The notes under the pieces: model-generated
Seen by the model: only the letters and a program-made list of their open reading frames with translations
Databases searched by the model: none
Told to the model about the DNA's origin: nothing
Made by a program: the position numbers and the translations under genes
Shown: one piece after another, positions 8,953-16,188 of the stretch
How the letters are laid out: each line of letters begins with the position of its first letter
How positions within the stretch are numbered: the stretch's first letter is position 1
Source: Urbifossiella limnaea
GTDB taxonomy: Bacteria; Planctomycetota; Planctomycetia; Gemmatales; Gemmataceae
Assembly (NCBI RefSeq): GCF_007747215.1
Contig: NZ_CP036273.1
Span: forward strand, 7,731,794-7,795,793
DNA length: 64,000 nt
Direction of reading: 5' to 3'

Positions 8953-10083
8953 ATGCGCGTGCTGGTCGTGTGCCACCTCGCGCTGCCGCACGTCGGCGGG
9001 GTCGAGAACCTGGTGGACCTGGAGGTCCGGGCGCTGGCCGCGGCCGGGCACGAGGTGCGGCTGCTGACCAGCGACGGGGTCGGGGCCGGGCGGGTGCCCG
9101 ACTACCCGCCGGCCGTCGGCGTGGTGCGGGTGCCGGCGGCGCACCTGCTGGAGCGGCGGGCGGGCATCCCGTACCCGGTGTTCGGCCCGCGGCTGGTCCC
9201 GGCCCTGTGGCGCGCCGTCGGCTGGGCCGACGTGGTGCACGCCCACGGCTTCCTGTTCCAGAACACGGCCGCGGCGGTCGTGGCGGCGCGGCTGTGCGGC
9301 AAGGCGTGCGTGCTGACCGACCACGGCGGCGTGCAGCGGTTCGCGTCGCGGGCGGCGACCCTGGCGGCCCGGCTGGGGGCCGAGACGGTGGGCCGGCTGT
9401 CGGCCGCCCTGAGCACCCGGACGCTGGCGTACAACAGCCGCGTCCAGGCCACCCTCGACCGGCTCGGCCGGCGGCGCGACACGGCGTTCCTGCCCAACCC
9501 GGTGGACCCGGCGGTGTTCGCCCCGCCCACGCCCGCCGAGCGCGCCGCCGCCCGGGCCGAGCTCGGCTGGGCGGCCGACCGCCCGAAGGTGCTGTTCGCC
9601 GGCCGGCTGATCCCGACCAAGGGCGTGCCGCTGCTCCTGGCGGCGGCCGACCCGCGGTTTGATTTGGTGTTCTGCGGCCCGGGCGACGTGGGCCTGCTCG
9701 GGCCGCTGCCGCGGCCGGGCGTCGAGTACCTGCCGCCCCGCCCGCAGGACCAGCTCCGGCGGCTGTACCACGCGGCCGACGCCCTGGCGCTGCCGGCCGA
9801 GGTCCGCGAGGGGTTCCCGCTCGTCGTCCAGGAGGCGGTGGCGTGCGGGCTGCCGGCCGTGCTCGGGTGGGACCCCGGGTTCGCCCCGTACCGCGGCGTT
9901 CCGGGGCTCGTGTTCTGCGAGCGCACCCCGGCCGCCGTCCGCGCCGCGGTCGCCGCCGCGCTGGCCGCCGGCACCCGCGTCCGCGGCGCCGGTCCGCCGC
10001 CGGAGCCGCCGTTCCCGACCCCCGAGCGGTGGGTACGGGAGCTACTCGCCCTGTTCCCCGTGCCCCGGAGGACCGCCCGATGA
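8953..10083 (+). CDS. Glycosyltransferase family 4
   Basis: This retaining GT-B glycosyltransferase (376 aa) is likely to add a nucleotide-sugar-derived residue to a surface glycan. The N-terminal domain opens with the acceptor-side loop LPHVGGVENLV and has the HAHGFLFQN segment. The C-terminal domain carries the donor-binding block FAGRLIPTKGVPLLL and the EGFPLVVQEAVACGLP motif, the E-x7-E signature of family 4. It is immediately after the methyltransferase and overlaps the GT2 gene by four bases (ATGA), so translation is probably coupled. Confidence 0.9.
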   Translation: MRVLVVCHLALPHVGGVENLVDLEVRALAAAGHEVRLLTSDGVGAGRVPDYPPAVGVVRVPAAHLLERRAGIPYPVFGPRLVPALWRAVGWADVVHAHGFLFQNTAAAVVAARLCGKACVLTDHGGVQRFASRAATLAARLGAETVGRLSAALSTRTLAYNSRVQATLDRLGRRRDTAFLPNPVDPAVFAPPTPAERAAARAELGWAADRPKVLFAGRLIPTKGVPLLLAAADPRFDLVFCGPGDVGLLGPLPRPGVEYLPPRPQDQLRRLYHAADALALPAEVREGFPLVVQEAVACGLPAVLGWDPGFAPYRGVPGLVFCERTPAAVRAAVAAALAAGTRVRGAGPPPEPPFPTPERWVRELLALFPVPRRTAR

Positions 10084-10769
10084 CCCCGCCCACCCCGCCC
10101 GGCGTGTGGGTCGTGATCGCCGCGTACAACGAGTCGGCGCGGCTCGGCAACACCCTCGCCGAGCTGGCGCCGCACGCCACGAACGTCGTCGTCGTGGACG
10201 ACGGCAGCCGCGACGACACCGCCGCCGTGGCCCGCGCCGCCGGCGTGTGGGTGCTGCGCCACCCGATCAACCGCGGCCAGGGCGCCGCCCTCCAGACCGG
10301 CATCCGCTTCGCCCTGCAACAGGGTGCCGAGTACGTCGTCACCTTCGACGCCGACGGCCAGCACGACCCCACCGAGATCCCCAAGCTCCTGGCGCCCGTG
10401 GTCGAGGGCCGCGCCGACGCCGCGCTCGGCTCGCGCTTCCTCGGCCGCACCGTCGGCATGCCCGCGTCCCGCCGGCTGGTGCTGAAGGCGGCGGTCGTGT
10501 TCACGCGGGTGGTGTCGCAGATCAACGTGACGGACGCGCACAACGGCTTCCGCGCCCTGAGCCGCGCCGCCGCGGAGGGGATCCGCATCCGCCAGGACCG
10601 CATGGCGCACGCCTCGGAAATCCTGGACGAGGTGCGGCGGCTGAAGCTGCGGTACGTCGAGGTGCCGGTGACGATCCGCTACACGGCGGCGACGCTGGCG
10701 AAGGGGCAGAGTTCGTGGAACTCGCTCAGCATCGTGTGGCAGTTGCTCGTCGGCAAGGTGGTGAAATGA
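10080..10769 (+). CDS. Glycosyltransferase family 2 (dolichol-phosphate mannosyltransferase-like)
   Basis: This 229-residue GT-A enzyme probably charges a polyprenyl phosphate carrier with a sugar that the GT-C-like membrane proteins of this operon could use. It shows IAAYNESARLGNTL at the N-terminus, VVVVDDGSRDDT for nucleotide binding, the GQGAALQTGI segment and the metal-binding FDADGQHDP motif (DxD region, about residues 84-92). It has no membrane domain, like the short DPM1-type enzymes. The ATG at 10080 overlaps the preceding stop, and its own stop overlaps the next ATG. Confidence 0.9.
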   Translation: MTPPTPPGVWVVIAAYNESARLGNTLAELAPHATNVVVVDDGSRDDTAAVARAAGVWVLRHPINRGQGAALQTGIRFALQQGAEYVVTFDADGQHDPTEIPKLLAPVVEGRADAALGSRFLGRTVGMPASRRLVLKAAVVFTRVVSQINVTDAHNGFRALSRAAAEGIRIRQDRMAHASEILDEVRRLKLRYVEVPVTIRYTAATLAKGQSSWNSLSIVWQLLVGKVVK

Positions 10770-11116
10770 CGCCCTTCCAGATCGCGGCCGTGTCGGTGCT
10801 GGCGGCGCTGTTCGTGCGCGACGTGCTGCGCTGGGGCCGGTCGCACCTGACGCACGGGGTGCGGCTGCTGCGGCTGGCGGCGTGGGCCGCGGCGGCGGTA
10901 ACGATCGCCGACCCGGGCCTGTTGCAGTCGGTGGCGAACCTGCTGGGCATCGGCCGCGCCGCGGACGTGGTGCTGTACCTGACGGCGCTGGGCGGGCTGT
11001 GGGTGGCGTTCTACCTGTACACCCGCTGCCTGCGGCTGGAGCGCGAGATCACGGCGCTGACGCGCCACCTGGCCATCCGCGACGCCACCCCGCCCGCCGC
11101 CGACCGCCGCGGATGA
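10766..11116 (+). CDS. DUF2304-family small membrane protein
   Basis: This 116-residue membrane protein belongs to the DUF2304 type commonly found directly behind GT2 genes. It has three hydrophobic segments, the conserved GIGRAADVVLYL block (about residues 64-75) and a terminal amphipathic helix (RCLRLEREITALTRHLAI). The role is unknown; position suggests it anchors or helps the GT2 partner, as inferred for GT2-DUF2304 pairs elsewhere. The ATG overlaps the GT2 stop (ATGA). It is the last gene of the operon that begins at 4.15 kb. Confidence 0.85.
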   Translation: MTPFQIAAVSVLAALFVRDVLRWGRSHLTHGVRLLRLAAWAAAAVTIADPGLLQSVANLLGIGRAADVVLYLTALGGLWVAFYLYTRCLRLEREITALTRHLAIRDATPPAADRRG

Positions 11117-11357
11117 TTCTGCCGGCCGAGGGGGGTCGATTCCCGGCAACATGTCACCGACTCATAATAAAGTCCGTTCGCACGAGTGTCGAGCTGCGCG
11201 TGGGTCGGAAGTCATTCATCCGTAGCGATTTCGGTCGGTCGCCCAGTGGGACGTATCCGTTCGGGCCAGGATAAGTGTTTCCGACGCCCCACACCAGATC
11301 GTGGAAACAATGACGGCGGAACGGGCGTCTGCCGCCCGCCAGGGTCGCTGGGCGGAC

Positions 11358-11386
11358 TTGCGAGGGTGTCGAAACGGCGCGATAAT
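11358..11386 (+). promoter_or_regulatory. Candidate sigma-70 promoter of the GTPase unit
   Basis: TTGCGA (11358-11363) and GATAAT (11381-11386) are separated by exactly 17 bp and lie just upstream of the Shine-Dalgarno sequence AGAAGGGAG (about 11393-11401) and ATG 11409. The predicted leader is very short. The match is by eye only. Confidence 0.45.
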
Positions 11387-11408
11387 GCTCGTAGAAGGGA
11401 GCCGCCCG

Positions 11409-12257
11409 ATGCCCGATCCCACTTCGGCCGTGACCACCGCGCTGAAATGGGCCTGGGACAACTGGGATGTGATCAAGAAGCGATTGGCGGAGCTCGCCGG
11501 GCTGGTGAAGGGGCCGACTGACCGGCCGATCCTGATCCTTGGCCCGGGTGGGTGCGGCAAGACGACACTCCTCCACATCCTCGCCGGCGACCGCGACTGG
11601 CTCCGCGACACGCCGTGGGTGTACACCGAGAGTATCGGTGAGGAGCGGAAGCCGCTCGGCGACGATCCATCGGTGCAGGTGGTGGTGACCCCCGGCCAGC
11701 CGCACCGGGCGCACACCTTCTGGAGGGACGTGCAGGCGGACGTGTCCGCCGGCAAGTATCGCGGCGTCGTGCTGCTGACGGCGTTCGGCTACCATACTTT
11801 GAGCGGCAGTAGCCCGGCGAAAGCCCACCCGCTCTATCAACCTGGCGGCCGGCAACCGACGGCGGACTTCCTGACCCGGTTCGTGGACGACCGGCGGGCG
11901 GAGGAGGTCCGCGTGTTGCGAAACCTCGCGCCCCACCTCCGGGCGTGCCCGAAACCGGTCTGGCTGCTAACGGTAGTGGCGAAGCAAGACCTCTGGGCGC
12001 ACGAGCAGGCTGCGGCCGACGCCTTCTACCGGTCCGGCGACTTCGGCGCGGTCGTGGCCGAACTGGCCGCCGGGCGGAACGCGGCGGGGTTCCGGCACGA
12101 GCTCGTGTTCGGGTCGCTCGTCATCGCCAACTTCGAGTCCGGGGCAGGCGAGGTGCTGCGGAAGAACGCGGCCGGGTACGACCAGCGTGCCCAAGTCGGG
12201 TCGGTGCGCCGGCTGGTCGAGGTCATTCACAGGCTGGTCGAGTGGGAGGGCCGGTGA
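11409..12257 (+). CDS. Ras/Arf-like P-loop GTPase domain protein, orphan
   Basis: This 282-residue protein carries a small-GTPase-like fold. The Walker A/G1 motif GPGGCGKTTLL contains K51, a G3-like TPGQ occurs in VVVTPGQPHRAHTFW, and a G4-like motif is TVVAKQDLW (TKxD variant). An N-terminal amphipathic helix (ALKWAWDNWDVIKKRLAEL) could bind membrane or a partner. The start ATG 11409 has a strong AGAAGGGAG site, whereas upstream in-frame starts have none. It overlaps the next gene by one base, so the two probably act together. The function is unknown; bacterial GTPases of this sort occur in signalling and conflict systems, but nothing here proves either. Confidence 0.75.
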   Translation: MPDPTSAVTTALKWAWDNWDVIKKRLAELAGLVKGPTDRPILILGPGGCGKTTLLHILAGDRDWLRDTPWVYTESIGEERKPLGDDPSVQVVVTPGQPHRAHTFWRDVQADVSAGKYRGVVLLTAFGYHTLSGSSPAKAHPLYQPGGRQPTADFLTRFVDDRRAEEVRVLRNLAPHLRACPKPVWLLTVVAKQDLWAHEQAAADAFYRSGDFGAVVAELAAGRNAAGFRHELVFGSLVIANFESGAGEVLRKNAAGYDQRAQVGSVRRLVEVIHRLVEWEGR

Positions 12258-12730
12258 TGAGCGAACACGCCACGACGGACGCGAGCACCGACACGACTTC
12301 GATCTACGGCGACCAGCGCCGTCGACGGCAGTACCGGATCGTGGCCCGGCTCCTGCGGGAGTACACGGCCCGTGTGTACCGCATCGCCGACAACCTCGGT
12401 GCCTACCTCGACGGGTTCCTCCCCAGCCACCCGGACGGGTCGCCGCCGCCGCGGTCCGTCGTCACCGACGTCGGTCGATTCCGGCTCGTCTGGGAAGACA
12501 TACTCGACGCGGCGCTCCAGGCGTCGCAGATGTTGGTGCACTTCCGCCTCTACCCGGCCGAGGAGGCGGAACTGCGGCTCCGACTCAAGGACGCCGAACA
12601 CGTCGTAGGGCGAACCGCCGAGTTGGTTAACGATATCGTCGCCTGCGGCGGGGTCGCCTTCGGCGACCCTATGGCGGCCGAGCGCGTGCAGGCCGCGATA
12701 TACCTGTCGCGCCGGCCGTTCCGCAGGTGA
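12257..12730 (+). CDS. Partner of the P-loop GTPase, unknown function
   Basis: This is a 157-residue soluble protein that I do not recognise. After a Thr-rich N-terminus it is predicted to be mainly helical, with charged segments (DQRRRRQYRIVARLLREYT, AEEAELRLRLKDAEHVVGR) and no signal peptide or membrane segment. Its ATG overlaps the GTPase stop (ATGA), which implies coupled translation and a joint role, perhaps as an effector or regulator. It ends only a few bases before the convergent acs stop codon. Confidence 0.7.
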   Translation: MSEHATTDASTDTTSIYGDQRRRRQYRIVARLLREYTARVYRIADNLGAYLDGFLPSHPDGSPPPRSVVTDVGRFRLVWEDILDAALQASQMLVHFRLYPAEEAELRLRLKDAEHVVGRTAELVNDIVACGGVAFGDPMAAERVQAAIYLSRRPFRR

Positions 12731-12734
12731 TCCC

Positions 12735-14687
12735 TCACCCCTCGTCCTGCTCGCGGAGCTTGGCGAGGATGCTGTAGTCCTCCAGCGTCGTCGTGTCGCC
12801 CTTCCCCTCGCGGCCGGCGGCGATGTCGCGCAGCAGCCGGCGCATGATCTTCCCGCTCCGCGTCTTCGGCAGCGCGTCCGTGAACCGCACGTCGTCCGGC
12901 CGGGCCAGCGCCCCGATCTCCTTCGTCACGTGCTTCTTCAACTCGTCCTTCAGCCCGTCCGACGCGGGCACGCCCTGCTTCAGCGTCACGAAGCAGCAGA
13001 TCCCCTCCCCCTTGATCTCGTCCGGCCGGCCCACCACCGCCGCCTCCGCCACCTTCGGGTGGTTCACCAGGGCGCTCTCCACCTCCATCGTGCTCAGCCG
13101 GTGGCCGCTCACGTTCAACACGTCATCGACCCGGCCCATCACCCAGATGTAACCGTCGTCGTCCTGGCGGGCGCCGTCGGCGGTGAAATAGATGCCCGGG
13201 TAGTTGCTCCAGTACGTCGCCTTGAACCGCTCGTCGTCGCCGTAGATGGTGCGCATCATGCTCGGCCACGGCCGCTTCACCACCAGGAACCCGCCCTGGT
13301 TCGCCGGCACCGGGTTCCCCTCCTTGTCCACCACCACCGCCGCGATCCCCGGCAGCGGCTTCGTCGCGCTCCCCGGCTTCGTGAACATCGCCCCCGGCAG
13401 CGGCGAGATCATGATGGACCCCGTCTCCGTCTGCCACCACGTATCGACGATCGGGCAGCGGCCGCCGCCGATCACCTCGTGGTACCACATCCACGCCTCC
13501 GGGTTGATCGGCTCGCCCACGCTGCCGAGCAGCCGCAGCGAGCTCAGGTCGCGGCCCTTCGGGTGCTGGTCGCCCCACTTGATGAACGCCCGGATGGCCG
13601 TCGGCGCGGTGTACAGGATGGTGACGCGGTACTTTTCGATGATCTCCCAGAACCGGTCCTCGCGCGGGTGGTTCGGGGCGCCCTCGTACATCATCACCGT
13701 CGCGGCGTTCGCCAGCGGGCCGTACGCGATGTACGTGTGGCCGGTGATCCAGCCCACGTCCGCGGTGCACCAGTACACGTCCTCGTCCTTGATGTCGAAG
13801 ACCCACTTGTGGGTCAGCGCCGCGCCGAGGAGGTAGCCGCCGGTCGTGTGCAGCACGCCCTTCGGCTTCCCGGTGCTGCCGGACGTGTACAGGATGAACA
13901 GCGGGTGCTCGCTGTCGAGTTCCTCGGCCGGGCAGTCGGCGCTGACGTCGGACATCAGGTCGTGCCACCACACGTCGCGGCCCGGGTGCATGTGGACGGA
14001 CGTGTTGCGGGCGCGCTGGAACACCACGCAGTTCTTCACGGTCGGCGACTTCTTCAGCGCCTCGTCCACGTTCTGCTTGAGGTGGACGGCGTTGCCGCGG
14101 CGCCAGCCGATGTCGGACGTGATGACGAGCTTGGCCCCGGCGTCGTTGTTCCGGTCGGCGACGGCCTCGGCGCTGAACCCGCCGAAGATGACCGAGTGGA
14201 CCGCGCCGATCCGGGCGCAGGCGAGCATGGCGATCACGGCCTCCGGCGTCATCGGCATGTAGATGGTGACGCGGTCGCCCTTCGCCACGCCGAGCTGCTT
14301 GAGGCCGTTGGCGAACTTGCAGACCTGGTAGTGGAGCTGCTGGTAGGTGAGGGTGCGGGTGTCGCCGGGCTCGCCCTCCCAGATGATGGCGGCCTTGTTC
14401 CGGTGCGGCCCGGCGAGGTGCCGGTCGAGGCAGTTGTAGCTGACGTTCGTGGTGCCGCCGACGAACCACTTGAAGAACGGCGGGTTCGACCCGTCGAACA
14501 CGGCGTCCCACTTCTTGAACCAGTGGAGGCTCTCGGCGTGGTGCGCCCAGAAGCCCTCGGGGTCCTTCTCGGCCCAGGCGGCGAGGCGGTCGCGCTCGGC
14601 GGCGGAGATGGCGGCGGCGGCGACGAAGCCGGCCGGCGGCTCGAAGCGACGGGTCTCGTTCAGGACGCTGGTGATGTTGACGGACAC
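12735..14687 (-). CDS. acs: Acetyl-CoA synthetase (AMP-forming)
   Basis: This cytoplasmic enzyme activates acetate with ATP and CoA to acetyl-CoA. The 650-residue product has the full family length and motifs: the adenylation P-loop [11 protein letters not shown], the TWWQTETG block, and near the C-terminus the [11 protein letters not shown] motif with the lysine that is acetylated in regulated Acs enzymes. I place the start at GTG 14687 (Met-Ser-Val-Asn-Ile). GAAGGG lies upstream, and the longer reading to 14795 runs into an intergenic palindrome. It is divergent from the amidase gene. Confidence 0.95.
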   Translation of the reverse strand: MSVNITSVLNETRRFEPPAGFVAAAAISAAERDRLAAWAEKDPEGFWAHHAESLHWFKKWDAVFDGSNPPFFKWFVGGTTNVSYNCLDRHLAGPHRNKAAIIWEGEPGDTRTLTYQQLHYQVCKFANGLKQLGVAKGDRVTIYMPMTPEAVIAMLACARIGAVHSVIFGGFSAEAVADRNNDAGAKLVITSDIGWRRGNAVHLKQNVDEALKKSPTVKNCVVFQRARNTSVHMHPGRDVWWHDLMSDVSADCPAEELDSEHPLFILYTSGSTGKPKGVLHTTGGYLLGAALTHKWVFDIKDEDVYWCTADVGWITGHTYIAYGPLANAATVMMYEGAPNHPREDRFWEIIEKYRVTILYTAPTAIRAFIKWGDQHPKGRDLSSLRLLGSVGEPINPEAWMWYHEVIGGGRCPIVDTWWQTETGSIMISPLPGAMFTKPGSATKPLPGIAAVVVDKEGNPVPANQGGFLVVKRPWPSMMRTIYGDDERFKATYWSNYPGIYFTADGARQDDDGYIWVMGRVDDVLNVSGHRLSTMEVESALVNHPKVAEAAVVGRPDEIKGEGICCFVTLKQGVPASDGLKDELKKHVTKEIGALARPDDVRFTDALPKTRSGKIMRRLLRDIAAGREGKGDTTTLEDYSILAKLREQDEG

Positions 14688-14768
14688 GGGAGAGCCCTTC
14701 GGCGGGGAACGGACGGGTGGTGGGGTTCGGTATAAGAAGGGGATGCCGGCGGTGGTAGCCGCCCGGAC

Positions 14769-14820
14769 TTCGCCGCTCGCGACGTAGCGGGGCATGCCCG
14801 GCTACGCCGCGAGCGGCGAA
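14769..14820. repeat. Intergenic palindrome, CGCCGCTCGCG family
   Basis: A near-perfect inverted repeat has arms TTCGCCGCTCGCGACGTAGC and GCTACGCCGCGAGCGGCGAA around GGGGCATGCCCG. It sits in the divergent acs/amidase promoter region. Related palindromes occur at 18456, 47063 and 48849. Confidence 0.9.
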
Positions 14821-14856
14821 GCCCCGAGCCGAATCGGTCCCGAGGAACCCCCGCGC

Positions 14857-15735
14857 ATGTCGGACACGTTCACCATCGGCCTCGTGCAGATGCGCATGGC
14901 CCCGGACCGCGAGGCGAACCTCCGCACCGCCGAGGCCGGCATCGCCGCGGCCGCGAAGGCCGGGGCGCAGGTCGTCTGCCTCCCGGAGCTGTTCACCGGG
15001 TACTACTTCTGCCAGCGCGAGGACATCGCCCTGTTCGACCTCGCCGAGCCCATCCCCGGCCCCGGCGAGGAGCGGCTCGCCAAGGCGGCGAAGGCCCACG
15101 GCGTCGTCGTGGTCGGGTCGTTCTTCGAGAAGCGGATGGCCGGCGTGTACCACAACACCGCCACCGTCCACGACGCGAAGGGCGAGCTCCTCGGCATCTA
15201 CCGCAAGATGCACATCCCCGACGACCCGCTGTTCCTGGAAAAATTCTACTTCACCCCCGGCGACACCGGCTTCAAGGTGTTTAACACCGGCCCGGCGAAG
15301 GTCGGCACGCTCGTGTGCTGGGACCAGTGGTACCCCGAAGCCGCCCGCCTGACGGCGCTGCAGGGCGCGGAGGTGATCTTCTACCCGACGGCGATCGGCT
15401 GGCACCCGCGCGAGAAGGCCGAGTACGGCGAGGCGCAGCACTCGGCGTGGGAGACGAGCATGCGCGGCCACGCCATCGCCAACGGCACGTACGTCGCTGC
15501 GGTGAACCGCGTCGGCCACGAGGTGATCGTCGGCGAGGGGCTGGAGTTCTGGGGCGGGTCGTTCGTGAGCGACCCGTTCGGCCGCGTGCTCAAGCGCGCC
15601 AGCCACGACCGGGAAGAGATCCTGACGGTGACGTGCAGCCGGAAGCTGATGGAGGACGTGCGGCGGAACTGGCCGTTCTTCCGCGACCGCCGCATCGACG
15701 CCTACGGCAACATCGTGAAGCGCGTCAGCGACTGA
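14857..15735 (+). CDS. aguB: N-carbamoylputrescine amidase-like nitrilase-superfamily hydrolase
   Basis: This 292-residue carbon-nitrogen hydrolase is predicted to hydrolyse N-carbamoylputrescine to putrescine, CO2 and ammonia in the agmatine route of polyamine synthesis. The catalytic triad is visible: E44 in LPELFTGYYF, K117 in YRKMHIPDD and C154 in VCWDQWYPEAAR. The stretches FYPTAIGW and RGHAIANGTYVAAVNR are typical of AguB rather than other nitrilases. The start is ATG 14857; the longer frame to 14794 runs through the palindrome. The partner agmatine deiminase is not in the window. Confidence 0.88.
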   Translation: MSDTFTIGLVQMRMAPDREANLRTAEAGIAAAAKAGAQVVCLPELFTGYYFCQREDIALFDLAEPIPGPGEERLAKAAKAHGVVVVGSFFEKRMAGVYHNTATVHDAKGELLGIYRKMHIPDDPLFLEKFYFTPGDTGFKVFNTGPAKVGTLVCWDQWYPEAARLTALQGAEVIFYPTAIGWHPREKAEYGEAQHSAWETSMRGHAIANGTYVAAVNRVGHEVIVGEGLEFWGGSFVSDPFGRVLKRASHDREEILTVTCSRKLMEDVRRNWPFFRDRRIDAYGNIVKRVSD

Positions 15736-15837
15736 CAGGGGGTTGTCATCGCCCGCCGGAAGCCGCCGCCGACCGCGGCCGCCGCCCCACGGCCGCCGCT
15801 GTGGACCGCCGAGCGCGCCGCGGCGCTGGCGCTCGGG

Positions 15838-16089
15838 GTGCTGTTCTTCGTGCTCGGCTACCTGCTGCCGGGGCCGAAGCCGTGGACGACGCGCGAGGTG
15901 TTCACGTTCGTCGTCTTCCCGGTCGTGTGCGTGTGGTCGCCGGGGCTGGCGGCGTTCATCGACCGCGTCGCCGACCCGCGGCCGGCGCGGTACTACCCGG
16001 TCGTGTTCTTCCGCTGGTTCGGCTGGGTGGTGCTGGTGCTGGTGAACGGCGCCCACCAGTACCAGCGGTGGGCGCCGCCTGCGTCTTGA
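15838..16089 (+). CDS. Small membrane protein, start uncertain
   Basis: This is a hydrophobic protein of at least 83 residues with about three membrane segments (LFFVLGYLLPG, FTFVVFPVVCVW, VVFFRWFGWVVLVLV). It is not recognised. The frame stays open upstream to about 15745 and would add about 30 residues (RRKPPPTAAAAPRPPLW). A purine-rich AGGGGG at 15738 sits in front of GTCATC, but no ATG, GTG or TTG is in frame there. Either GTG 15838 is used or translation begins at a rare codon such as ATC 15748. It follows the amidase gene closely and may be in its operon. Confidence 0.55.
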   Translation: MLFFVLGYLLPGPKPWTTREVFTFVVFPVVCVWSPGLAAFIDRVADPRPARYYPVVFFRWFGWVVLVLVNGAHQYQRWAPPAS

Positions 16090-16110
16090 GCCCGGAGGGC
16101 GACGGCGTGT

Positions 16111-16134
16111 AGCCCGGGGTGGCAACCCCGGGCG
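16111..16134. repeat. Short hairpin between the small membrane protein and the GH2 gene
   Basis: GCCCGGGG and CCCCGGGC flank TGGCAA, making a short GC-rich hairpin. It has no T-rich tail on either side that would make it a clear terminator. Confidence 0.5.
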
Positions 16135-16188
16135 GCGTGAGCCCGGCGCGATTCACCTTCGCCACCCTGTCGCCCGGAGCCCTCTCCC

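Noticed and set aside
13123..16125. Open frame of 1000 codons on the minus strand
   Set aside because: It overlaps acs and the amidase in another frame and has the Arg/Ala/Pro-rich composition of a GC-rich shadow. It carries no domain.
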